A stretch of DNA of 64,000 bases. It comes from Caballeronia sordidicola (GTDB lineage: Bacteria > Pseudomonadota > Gammaproteobacteria > Burkholderiales > Burkholderiaceae). The position numbers were made by a program, and so were the translations under genes. The stretch is taken from contig NZ_FCOC02000002.1 of the NCBI RefSeq assembly GCF_001544455.2, positions 372,001 to 436,000 on the forward strand, in the 5' to 3' direction. The notes beneath the pieces are model-generated. The model searched no databases. It had not been told where the DNA came from and saw only the letters and a list, made by a program, of their open reading frames with translations. Positions 34,414 through 44,465 of the stretch are shown piece by piece. How positions within the stretch are numbered: the first letter of the stretch is position 1; every line of letters starts with the position of its first letter.

Positions 34414-35744
34414 GCTCTTTTCTCCGTGGAGACGGGAGTCGCGACGACGCCGCGATCCGTCCTTGCTGCTGTGTCACGCGATTCCGGGGCGCTTGTGTCG
34501 GCGAGACGCAGGATGGCGTGCGTGCCGCGAGGGCTTGCCGCTGTCAGCTCGATCGATCCGCCGAGCCGCGCTGCTGCTGAGAATGCCAGATACAAGCCAA
34601 CGCCGTGACCGCCTTGCGTGCTGTCGACGGGCGCTGCGCCAAGCGAGCCGCGCAGCCCGGCGGGAATGCCGGGACCCTGGTCGCGTACATTGAATTGAAT
34701 CACGGGTTCGCCTAGATGCCGCGCCGCCGATGTCGCGAGCGTCACCGAATCGCGGCTGGCCCGGGCCGCATTATCCAGCAGAATGGTCAGGATCTGGCCG
34801 ACCGCGACTGGATCACTCAGGAATAAGCTGGCGCGCTTGTGTTCCTCGGCTTCAATCAGTTCGAAGCGCACGTGCGGATGCCGCAAGCGCCATTGTTCGA
34901 CAAACCCATGCAGCCAGTCGTCCAGCGATTGCCGGGGCACGGGCTCGCTCGCGCGGCTGCGCAGGCGCGCGAGCGCGGACGTGCACAAGCTCATTTGCTG
35001 CTCGAGCAATTCGATGTCGGCGGCATACGGCGCGAGATGCGGGTCGTGACGCGCCGAATCGCGCAGTTCCTCGCCGAGCATGGCGATGGTGGATAACGGC
35101 GTCCCTATCTCGTGCGCGACGGTGGCTGCCTGAACACCCAGCGCCACGGCGCGCTCGTCGCGCAGAAGGCGCTCCTGGGCGTCGGCCAGGGCAAAATCTC
35201 GCGCGCGCAACGCCCGCGACATCCGCGCGACGAACCATCCGATCAAGCCCACGCTCACCATGAAGTTCACCCACAGCCCGGTCCGGAAATACTCGAACAG
35301 GTTCAGCGGATCTTCCATGTTCAGCGGCACATAACTCACGGTGAGGAGCGCATAACAAACCACGGCGAACAACGCCAGCCAGACCATGAGGTTCCACGGC
35401 AGCACAGCGGACGCAATGGCAAGCGACGGCAGATACAGCGTGACGAAGGGGTTTGTCGCGCCGCCGCTCAGGAACAGCAGCGCCGACAACGCCCCGAGAT
35501 CAACCCAAAGTTGTCCGAACAATTCGAGGTTCGTTTCAGGCTGGGCGCGCATGACGCGAACCCACGTCATTGCGTTGAACATGACTTCGAGCGAAATGAT
35601 GGTGAGCATTGCCGCCATTGGCAGATGCGCGCCATAAAAAGCCTGTACGACAGCAATCGTCACCAGTTGACCAATGATCGCAAGACTGCGAAGCCAGAAA
35701 AGATGACCGAGATTGACGCGTCCCGTGGTCGTGATTCGATGCAT
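34410..35744 (-). CDS. RegB/PrrB-type redox sensor histidine kinase
   Basis: A 444-residue kinase with about six N-terminal membrane helices. The RegB quinone-sensing heptad GGATNPF is present at residues 94-100. The H-box is TVAHEIGTPLSTI (His211). Cys254, in QQMSLCTSALARL, is placed like the redox-active Cys of RegB. The ATPase region has ILLDNAARAS and DQGPGIP. It should autophosphorylate under reducing conditions and phosphorylate the adjacent RegA-like regulator, but the targets here are unknown. Confidence 0.87.
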   Translation of the reverse strand: MHRITTTGRVNLGHLFWLRSLAIIGQLVTIAVVQAFYGAHLPMAAMLTIISLEVMFNAMTWVRVMRAQPETNLELFGQLWVDLGALSALLFLSGGATNPFVTLYLPSLAIASAVLPWNLMVWLALFAVVCYALLTVSYVPLNMEDPLNLFEYFRTGLWVNFMVSVGLIGWFVARMSRALRARDFALADAQERLLRDERAVALGVQAATVAHEIGTPLSTIAMLGEELRDSARHDPHLAPYAADIELLEQQMSLCTSALARLRSRASEPVPRQSLDDWLHGFVEQWRLRHPHVRFELIEAEEHKRASLFLSDPVAVGQILTILLDNAARASRDSVTLATSAARHLGEPVIQFNVRDQGPGIPAGLRGSLGAAPVDSTQGGHGVGLYLAFSAAARLGGSIELTAASPRGTHAILRLADTSAPESRDTAARTDRGVVATPVSTEKRA

Positions 35745-35780
35745 TTCAGTAATCGTCGCCCGTAATTTCAGAATAGTCTA

Positions 35781-37568
35781 ATGGCCTCGATGGATGAATT
35801 GCCGCACCATCGGACGTTGTCTCGTACAAGGGCGGCTCGGCCGCACACTCATATGAACCGCAGCCAGTCGTCCCGTCCCGATACTCATCCCAAAAGAGCA
35901 ACGCACGTTCAAGACGCCAATCAGGATTCCATTATCTCGCGTGTTCTGCCCGCGTTCCTGGAGAACGCCAGGATTGCCGATTCGCAGGGTCAGCAGGCCG
36001 AGTGCGCCGTCTGGCTGCACGCCGCTGCACTGCTTGAGCCCGCTCGCGTGGAAACCGTGCTGGAGCGTATTGACTCGCTGTTGAAGCAGCACCGCGTTGC
36101 CGAGGCCGTCAAGCTTGGCGCACAACTCGTCGATACCCATCCGCAGCATGCACTCGCACTTTGGTATCTGGGGTACGTGCTTCAGTGTGCGGGCCGTCAC
36201 GCCGATGCAATCCCGTTCTACGAACGCGCGCATCGCATCAATGCAGCCGTCCCGTCGCTGCGCAACAATCTGGCGGTCGCCTACGAGCTGACGGGCCGGG
36301 CAACCGACGCGCTGAAGCTGCTGGAAGAAGCCGTAGCCGCAAATTCCGCCGATATTGAAGCGTGGACGAATCTGGCGCGCATGTATCCGCGCCGCTGGGA
36401 ACTCGAGCATGCGCTCGCCGCGGGCAAGCGCGCCGTGCAGATCGATTCGTCCAATGCACTTGCGCTCTCGAACTACAGCCTGGCGCTCAAAGAGGCTCAG
36501 CGCTGGGAGGAATCCACCGCGGTGGCGGAATCAGCCGTGAACGTTGCGCCGCACATGGCGCGCCTTCCCTTCAACCTGTCCATTCTCGATCTCCTGCAAG
36601 GCAATTACGCGCGCGGCTGGGCGAACTTCGAATCGCGCTGGGACGGCTCAGGCGAACTGGTCAACTCACATCCCAAATTCAACGTGCCGCGCTGGAACGG
36701 CGAGTCGCTGAAAGGCAAGACTTTGCTGTTATGGGGCGAACAGGGTTTTGGCGACGCGCTGCAATTCTCGCGCTTCGTGCCCATGCTGGCGAAAAAGGTC
36801 AGCGCGCAGGGCGGCAAGCTCGTTTGGGCGGCGTTCAAGGCCGTGTATCCGCTGATGGCGCGCATGGCGCCGAAGTCCGTCGAATGCATCCCGCATGACG
36901 GCCCGTTGCCCGAATTCGACTTCCATTTTCCGATGCTGAGCTTGCCGCTGCACTTCGGCATTGAAGAGGACACCATTCCGTCGAAACGCGCGTATCTGTC
37001 CACCGATACCGATCTCGCCGCTGAATGGCGCACCGAATTCGCATCCGACAAACGCCTGCGTGTCGGTCTCGTATGGAGCGGCAGCGAGAGCCATCAACGC
37101 AATATGTTCCGCAGCGTAGGCATTGAACGGTATGCGCAGGCGTTCAAGGGCATCGAAAACGTCGCGTTTTTCTCGCTGCAGAAGGAAGCGTCGGGCGCGG
37201 TATCGACGGCTCGCGACGGCGGATTCGAAATCGCCGATCGCACGGGCAAGTTCGAAACATTCGATGACACTGCGGCGTTCATCGATTCGCTGGATCTCGT
37301 GATTACCGTGTGCACGAGCGTGGCGCATCTGGCGGCCGCGCTCGGCAAGCCGACGTGGATTTTGCTCGATGTCAACCCGCATTGGGTCTGGCAACTGGAG
37401 CGCACGGACAGCCCGTGGTATCCGACCGCCAGGTTGTATCGGCAGAAAAACTTCGGGCAGTGGGAGCCGGTCATGACCGACGTTGCGCGCGATCTGGCCA
37501 TGCTCGCGGCCACGCACACCGGCGCGGCACCGCGCAAGCGTGCCGCAGCGAAGAAAACCGCCGTGTAA
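35781..37568 (+). CDS. TPR-repeat protein with a glycosyltransferase-9-like C-terminal domain
   Basis: A 595-residue cytoplasmic-looking protein. From about residue 80 to 280 it has five or six tetratricopeptide repeats, for example ALWYLGYVLQCAGRHADAIP and NNLAVAYELTGRATDALKLL. After the linker GKTLLLWGEQGFGDALQFSR a C-terminal domain contains LRVGLVWSGSESHQRN and LVITVCTSVAHLAAALGKPT, resembling ADP-heptose/O-GlcNAc-type glycosyltransferases. The start is uncertain: ATG 35781 or ATG 35853, neither with a good ribosome site. The protein substrate is unknown. It is divergent from the redox sensor gene. Confidence 0.75.
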   Translation: MASMDELPHHRTLSRTRAARPHTHMNRSQSSRPDTHPKRATHVQDANQDSIISRVLPAFLENARIADSQGQQAECAVWLHAAALLEPARVETVLERIDSLLKQHRVAEAVKLGAQLVDTHPQHALALWYLGYVLQCAGRHADAIPFYERAHRINAAVPSLRNNLAVAYELTGRATDALKLLEEAVAANSADIEAWTNLARMYPRRWELEHALAAGKRAVQIDSSNALALSNYSLALKEAQRWEESTAVAESAVNVAPHMARLPFNLSILDLLQGNYARGWANFESRWDGSGELVNSHPKFNVPRWNGESLKGKTLLLWGEQGFGDALQFSRFVPMLAKKVSAQGGKLVWAAFKAVYPLMARMAPKSVECIPHDGPLPEFDFHFPMLSLPLHFGIEEDTIPSKRAYLSTDTDLAAEWRTEFASDKRLRVGLVWSGSESHQRNMFRSVGIERYAQAFKGIENVAFFSLQKEASGAVSTARDGGFEIADRTGKFETFDDTAAFIDSLDLVITVCTSVAHLAAALGKPTWILLDVNPHWVWQLERTDSPWYPTARLYRQKNFGQWEPVMTDVARDLAMLAATHTGAAPRKRAAAKKTAV

Positions 37569-37601
37569 GTTAAAGCGTCGCGCGGCTTTGATCCGCGCGC
37601 A

Positions 37602-37637
37602 AACGGCGATCCGGTCAACCGGATCGCCGTTTTTTAT
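37602..37637. terminator. Bidirectional intrinsic terminator
   Basis: The perfect stem AACGGCGATCCGG (37602-37614) and CCGGATCGCCGTT (37619-37631) has loop TCAA and is followed by TTTTATT. It ends the TPR gene and probably also the convergent Cys-rich gene. Confidence 0.92.
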
Positions 37638-37843
37638 TTGGGGGCAGCGCGCTCGGTGTCCTCGCGAAGGCACGCGGGACATAGACACGCCAAATCAGGC
37701 TCCAGCCGCGTAACCGGCAAGGGAGGCAAAAGCGTGCACCAGCATGCGGCGTCGCCTGCTTGCTGGCCGCAATGAAATTGCGCGCCGCAGCGAGCGCAAT
37801 TTTGCCGTTCAACCGATCTGGAAAGCATGTCTGTCACGATCAC
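37634..37843 (-). CDS. Cysteine-rich CWC family small protein
   Basis: A 69-residue protein with the CWC pattern CARCGAQFHCG, then ACWCTLLPPLP and CLCPACLRED. The eight cysteines suggest metal binding. A start further in (MLSRSVERQ) is possible. Function unknown. The gene is easily missed because it is so short. It is convergent with the TPR gene. Confidence 0.75.
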   Translation of the reverse strand: MIVTDMLSRSVERQNCARCGAQFHCGQQAGDAACWCTLLPPLPVTRLEPDLACLCPACLREDTERAAPK

Positions 37844-38018
37844 GATGAAACTTCATTGAAAGCACGTCGCGCATCTGCGCGAACATTATTATTTCACGCA
37901 CCAATCCCATACTGGAGCGAGCGCGCATCGCCTTGCACCCGTTGCAGGAATGCAATGATGAATACAACGCCAAACGCCTGATGCAGCGCGTCAGTCCTGT
38001 ACAATTCCGCCTGTTTAA

Positions 38019-38942
<924 letters not shown>

Positions 38943-38944
38943 AC

Positions 38945-39697
38945 GTGGATTCAGCGAGTACACGCGTTATCTCAGCGCGTTCCAGCCGCCGCCGCGTGAC
39001 CACGCGCGGCGCGCCCGTCTGGCTTTTCGATCTCGACAACACCTTGCATCACGCGTCGCACGAGATTTTTCCGGCGATCAATCGCGGGATGACGCAGTAC
39101 ATCATCGACCGGCTGGGCGTCGACATTGACGAAGCAAACCGCCTGCGCACCGGCTACACGCAACGATACGGCGCCACGCTGCTCGGCCTGGTGCGCCATC
39201 ATCCGGTCGATGCCGCCGATTTTCTCCACGTCGTGCATACCTTCACGGATTTGGCTTCCATGGTTCGCGCCGAACGCGGCCTCGCGCGCATGATTCGCAG
39301 ATTACCCGGGCGCAAGATCGTGCTGACGAACGCGCCGTCCATCTACGCGCGCGCGGTGCTGTCGGAACTGGGTATCGGCAAGCTGTTCGAGCGCGTCATT
39401 GCCATCGAGGACATGCAGGACCGCAGCGGCTATTGGCGCGCCAAGCCCGATGCCGTCATGCTCCGGCGTGCAATGCGCCGCGCGCATGTGGCGCTTGCCG
39501 ACGCGGTTCTGGTCGAAGACACGCGCGGGCACCTGAAAAGCTATAAACGCCTGGGAATCCGCACCGTCTGGATTACCGGGCATTTGCCGGCCGTCCTGAA
39601 TGCGAGCGGCGCACGATCTGTTCAGACGCACAGCGGCCGGCCACATTATGTCGACTTGAAGATTCGCTCCCTGAGACGCCTGAACGAACTGCGCTAA
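38945..39697 (+). CDS. HAD-family pyrimidine 5'-nucleotidase-like phosphatase
   Basis: A 250-residue HAD hydrolase starting at GTG 38945, directly after argB. The open frame upstream lies inside argB and is excluded. The motifs are DLDNT in WLFDLDNTLHHAS, the threonine motif IVLTNAPSIYA, Lys in WRAKPDAVML and VLVEDTRGHLKSYK. The pattern matches the Sdt1-type pyrimidine nucleotidase group. Its physiological substrate is not certain. Confidence 0.85.
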   Translation: MDSASTRVISARSSRRRVTTRGAPVWLFDLDNTLHHASHEIFPAINRGMTQYIIDRLGVDIDEANRLRTGYTQRYGATLLGLVRHHPVDAADFLHVVHTFTDLASMVRAERGLARMIRRLPGRKIVLTNAPSIYARAVLSELGIGKLFERVIAIEDMQDRSGYWRAKPDAVMLRRAMRRAHVALADAVLVEDTRGHLKSYKRLGIRTVWITGHLPAVLNASGARSVQTHSGRPHYVDLKIRSLRRLNELR

Positions 39698-39746
39698 GAG
39701 AACCACTTCACAAAATCCGATATACTTATTCGCTTATCTTGTTTTA

Positions 39747-39819
39747 TCGCGCCGATTTGCTGACTCGATTGCGGGCGCGCGAACCCTGACCCGGTTCACT
39801 ATAAATGCGGCTAAAGAGG
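39747..39819 (+). ncRNA. SAM-II riboswitch upstream of metX
   Basis: The first stem is CGCGCC (39748-39753) with GGCGCG (39773-39778), and its loop contains GATTT and ATTGC. A short extra hairpin follows, GAACC/GGTTC at 39781-39797. The conserved downstream strand ATAAATGCGGCTAAAGAGG (39801-39819) completes it. These are the conserved blocks of the SAM-II pseudoknot (GAUUU, AUUGC, AUAAAUG, GCUAAA). SAM binding is expected to reduce metX translation. The extra hairpin is unlike the minimal SAM-II RNA. Confidence 0.82.
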
Positions 39820-39895
39820 TTGTCAGCCGCGCTGCTTTTCTCTCACGCGCACCGCCGACGCCGTTTAGCCGCCCTTGTTTTCTCCAGGCGGATGA

Positions 39896-41037
<1,142 letters not shown>

Positions 41038-41041
<4 letters not shown>

Positions 41042-41646
41042 ATCAAATCACGCTGGATTCTCTTGCTTTGCGCTCGGACTTTCGTGCAATCGCGCGCTGG
41101 GTTGAACCGAACGCATCGGTGCTGGATCTGGGCTGCGGCGACGGGTCGCTGCTCTCACTGCTCGGCGAGGAACTCGATGTAACCGGCTACGGCATCGAGA
41201 TAAATGACGCTGGCGTGCTCGCCTGCGCGCAAAAAGGGGTGAACGTCATCCAGCAGAATCTGGAAGACGGGCTGCGCCTTTTCGAAGACGAGAGTTTCGA
41301 CTTCGCCATTCTTTCGCAGACCCTTCAAACGATCCATCAAACCGCGGCGATCCTGCGCGAAACCGTGCGTGTCGGGCGGGAATGCATCGTCTCGTTCCCG
41401 AACTTCGGTTACTGGCAGCACAGGCTGACTGTGCTGCAGGGACGCATGCCGGTATCGAAGACATTGCCTTATCAGTGGCACAACACGCCGAACGTGCGCG
41501 TTCTCACTATCCGGGATTTCGAGGCGCTGGCGCCGGAAGTGGGTATCGAAATCCTTGATCGCGTGGTGCTGCATGGCGGGCAGTCGATCCGTTGGGGCGC
41601 GAACTGGCGTGGTAGCCTTGCGGTCTATCGCGTAAAGCGTAGCTGA
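41038..41646 (+). CDS. metW: MetW, methyltransferase-like partner of MetX
   Basis: A 202-residue class I SAM-binding protein with [15 protein letters not shown] near residue 28 and the MetW-specific stretches [20 protein letters not shown] and [10 protein letters not shown]. In several proteobacteria MetW forms a complex with MetX and is required for full homoserine acyltransferase activity. It is translationally coupled to metX (ATGA overlap). Confidence 0.95.
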
Positions 41647-41700
41647 ACTGATCGCCAGCACGCCGCCCGCGCGTCGCCCACCGCATCAAACCGATTTCAT

Positions 41701-42987
41701 ATGTCCAACTCGCCACACGAGGCGCCCGCTCTAACCGCTCACGAAGATCACCCCGGATGGCGTGCGTTTATCAACAAACGCATGCTGATTTGCGTGTTCC
41801 TTGGCTTCACGTCGGGGTTGCCGCTCTTCACGCTCATCTATCTGGTTCAGGCGTGGCTGCGTACCGAAGGCGTGAATCTCAAGGAAATCGGCCTCTTTGC
41901 GCTGATCCAGTTCCCGTACACCTGGAAATTCATCTGGGCGCCGCTGATGGACCGCTACGTGCCGCATCTGCCCGGCTGGCGGCCTGGGCGGCGGCGTGGC
42001 TGGATGATCGTCACGCAATTGCTGGTGGGCGTGGCGATTGGCGCGCTGGGATTCATATCGCCGAAACAGGAAATCTGGACCGTCGCGGCGCTGACCGCGC
42101 TTGTCGCGTTTTTCGGGGCAAGCCAGGATATTGCAATCGATGCCTATCGCCGCGAACTGCTCGCCGATACCGAACAGGGCCTCGGCAACGCCGTCTTCGT
42201 GAACGCGTACAAGATCGCGGCGCTGATTCCCGGCTCGCTCGGGCTGATTCTTGCCGATCATTTGCCGTGGTCCACGGTGTTCATTGTGACGGCGGCGTTC
42301 ATGTTGCCGGGCGTCGTGCTGACGCTGGTGGTCAAGGAACCCGAAGTGCACGGCTCGCCGCCCAAGAATCTGCGCGATGCCATCATCGACCCGTTTCGCG
42401 AATTTATTGGGCGTGACGGCTGGCGCACAGCGCTTCTGATCCTCGGTTTTATCTTTCTCTACAAGCTCGGCGACACGATGGCGACCACGCTTTCCACGTC
42501 GTTTTTCCTGGATATCGGCTTCAACAAGACGCAAATTGGCGTGATTGCCAAGACAGTGGCGTTCTGGGCGAGCATTGCGGGCGGGATTGTTGGCGGCATG
42601 TGGCTGGTGAAGATCGGCATTGGGCGCGGCTTGTGGATCTTCGGCGTCTTGCAGATCGTATCCACGCTCGGCTTTGCATGGCTCGCCAGGATTGGCCCGT
42701 CGCCCGTGGCGCTGGCCACGCTCTATGGTTTGGAGACCTTCGCGACGGGCCTGACGACGGCGGCGTTCGTTGCGTACATTGCGAGCACGACCGATCCGCG
42801 CTACACGGCCACGCAATTTGCGCTGTTCACCAGTCTGGCTTCGGTGCCGCGCACGCTGGCCTCGGCATCGAGCGGTTTTGTGGTCGCGCAGACGGGCTGG
42901 TTCGAGTACTTCATGATTTGCGCGGCGTTGTCGATTCCCGGCATGTTACTGTTGCCGAAAATCGCGCCCTGGAGACCTGTCCAATGA
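41701..42987 (+). CDS. ampG: AmpG-family muropeptide permease
   Basis: A 428-residue MFS protein with twelve or more helices. It matches AmpG in LGFTSGLPLFTLIYLVQAWL, PYTWKFIWAPLMDRY and GASQDIAIDAYRRE. It imports GlcNAc-anhydro-MurNAc peptides for cell-wall recycling and, where present, beta-lactamase induction. The M48 peptidase gene overlaps its stop by four bases. Confidence 0.9.
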   Translation: MSNSPHEAPALTAHEDHPGWRAFINKRMLICVFLGFTSGLPLFTLIYLVQAWLRTEGVNLKEIGLFALIQFPYTWKFIWAPLMDRYVPHLPGWRPGRRRGWMIVTQLLVGVAIGALGFISPKQEIWTVAALTALVAFFGASQDIAIDAYRRELLADTEQGLGNAVFVNAYKIAALIPGSLGLILADHLPWSTVFIVTAAFMLPGVVLTLVVKEPEVHGSPPKNLRDAIIDPFREFIGRDGWRTALLILGFIFLYKLGDTMATTLSTSFFLDIGFNKTQIGVIAKTVAFWASIAGGIVGGMWLVKIGIGRGLWIFGVLQIVSTLGFAWLARIGPSPVALATLYGLETFATGLTTAAFVAYIASTTDPRYTATQFALFTSLASVPRTLASASSGFVVAQTGWFEYFMICAALSIPGMLLLPKIAPWRPVQ

Positions 42988-43910
42988 AGGTGCACGCGTT
43001 AATCCGCGCCACGGCCTGCGCCATGACGCTTCACGCCGGCGTGACCTTCGCGGCGTCCGATGCGGCCTCACAACCCGCGGCTTCTGCTCCGCAGCAGCCT
43101 TACTCGGCGGCGAGCGGCCAGATTCGCTTTGGCAATGCAGCGTTGTTCCGCAACTTGATTCCATCGGCAACGCTGGAACAGCAATCCGCCGACGAGTACC
43201 TGCAAATCCTCCACGAAGCCCAGCGCACAAAGCATCTTCTTGGCGACGACAACGCGCTCGTCAAACGCGCCCGCGACATCACGAATCGCGAGATTCCGTT
43301 TGCGCTGAAATGGAATGACCGCTCGAAAAACTGGAAGTGGCAGATCAATGTTGTGCGTTCCACCGAAATCCGCATGTACTGCCTGCCGGGCGGCAAGATT
43401 GTGATTTACAGCGGCTTGATCGAGCGGCTGCGGCTCAACGACAACGAACTCGGCATGATGATTGGCCATGAAATCGCGCACGCGTTGCGCGAGCACGCGC
43501 GTGACCGCCTGGGCCGTCAGCAGGCCGCGCAATTGACTACGGGCACTATTCCGCCGCTGTTCGGTTTCGCCGATATCACGTCGGCACCGTTGGGTATCGG
43601 AGAGCAGTTGCTGGCCATGCGTTATACGCCAGCCGATGAAACCGAAGCCGATGTGATCGGCAGCGAGATTGCTTCCCGTGCGGGATACGATCCGCGCGCC
43701 GCCGTGACGTTATGGAAGAAGATCGATTCGGCGACGCGGCGCACGCCGAACGGGTTTATCTGGATGCATCCGTTTGGTTCGGACCGCGTTCATGATCTTA
43801 TGAAGCGGTTGCCCGACATGATGCCGTTGTACGCCAAGGCGCTTGGCCGGACGGTGGACCAATTGCCGAATTATGCCGGAATGGGACGGTTCAAGAAGCC
43901 ACGTTCATAA
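42984..43910 (+). CDS. M48-family metalloprotease, exported
   Basis: A 308-residue protein from ATG 42984 with an N-terminal signal peptide (hydrophobic residues about 6-22, then a FAASDA cleavage region). The zinc motif HEIAH lies in MMIGHEIAHALREHARDR. The third ligand Glu is in DETEADVIGSEIA. It resembles periplasmic LoiP/BepA-type proteases that act in outer-membrane quality control. It is coupled to ampG. The AT-rich two-gene insertion starts right after it. Confidence 0.88.
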   Translation: MKVHALIRATACAMTLHAGVTFAASDAASQPAASAPQQPYSAASGQIRFGNAALFRNLIPSATLEQQSADEYLQILHEAQRTKHLLGDDNALVKRARDITNREIPFALKWNDRSKNWKWQINVVRSTEIRMYCLPGGKIVIYSGLIERLRLNDNELGMMIGHEIAHALREHARDRLGRQQAAQLTTGTIPPLFGFADITSAPLGIGEQLLAMRYTPADETEADVIGSEIASRAGYDPRAAVTLWKKIDSATRRTPNGFIWMHPFGSDRVHDLMKRLPDMMPLYAKALGRTVDQLPNYAGMGRFKKPRS

Positions 43911-43955
43911 CGAGAACATACGCTAAACGTTACAACAAAGCTAAGCGGGGAAAAA

Positions 43956-44465
43956 TTGCACAAAAGCCTGAAAGAACCTCATCTATTCAATGCGGCAACT
44001 AACCCGCTGAAGATGATGCGGAATTTAGCCGGAATCTTACGAGATGCCGAGCTTGAAAAGATTCGACGCGAAATAGATCGCAATGTCGTTTTACTCTTCC
44101 GATTAGGTGAGTCCCATTTTTTATTTTCGAAGACCGTTCATTCGAACGAATGGCGCCAAAAAATATCTAGATTGTATTACGGTGCATATAATATTCGTCG
44201 AGCAGTCATGCTAAAGCACGATGGAAGCTTTACTACTGAATCAAGTGATCACCAGAAAGTCGATATCGTGCCAGAAGCGCTTGAAAATCATAGTCTGTAC
44301 AAGGTGAAGTTGAAAAATCTCAGAGACGATCGTAACCTCGCGGATTACAGCCACGATGCAGTCGCAAGTGATCTGATACTCGGAATAGATGAAGCAGAAG
44401 CACTAGTTGGCAGCTTATTTAGGGACGTAAAAATTTTTATGATGGCACACGGAATCGAATTATGA
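43956..44465 (+). CDS. HEPN-domain protein, putative RNase toxin or effector
   Basis: A 169-residue, mostly helical protein. The pattern RLYYGAYNIRRAVML (residues 72-86) followed by LKNLRDDRNLADYSHDA (119-135) is the usual HEPN layout. Arg126 and His133 form an Rx6H motif with Asn after the Arg, as in catalytically active HEPN ribonucleases. The frame starts with TTG 43956 after GCGGGG; ATG 44013 (residue 20) is the alternative. The downstream ATPase gene overlaps by four bases. DNA is much more AT-rich than its surroundings, so acquisition is likely. The link to defence or toxicity is inferred from HEPN biology and the pairing; no known system name fits. Confidence 0.6.
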   Translation: MHKSLKEPHLFNAATNPLKMMRNLAGILRDAELEKIRREIDRNVVLLFRLGESHFLFSKTVHSNEWRQKISRLYYGAYNIRRAVMLKHDGSFTTESSDHQKVDIVPEALENHSLYKVKLKNLRDDRNLADYSHDAVASDLILGIDEAEALVGSLFRDVKIFMMAHGIEL

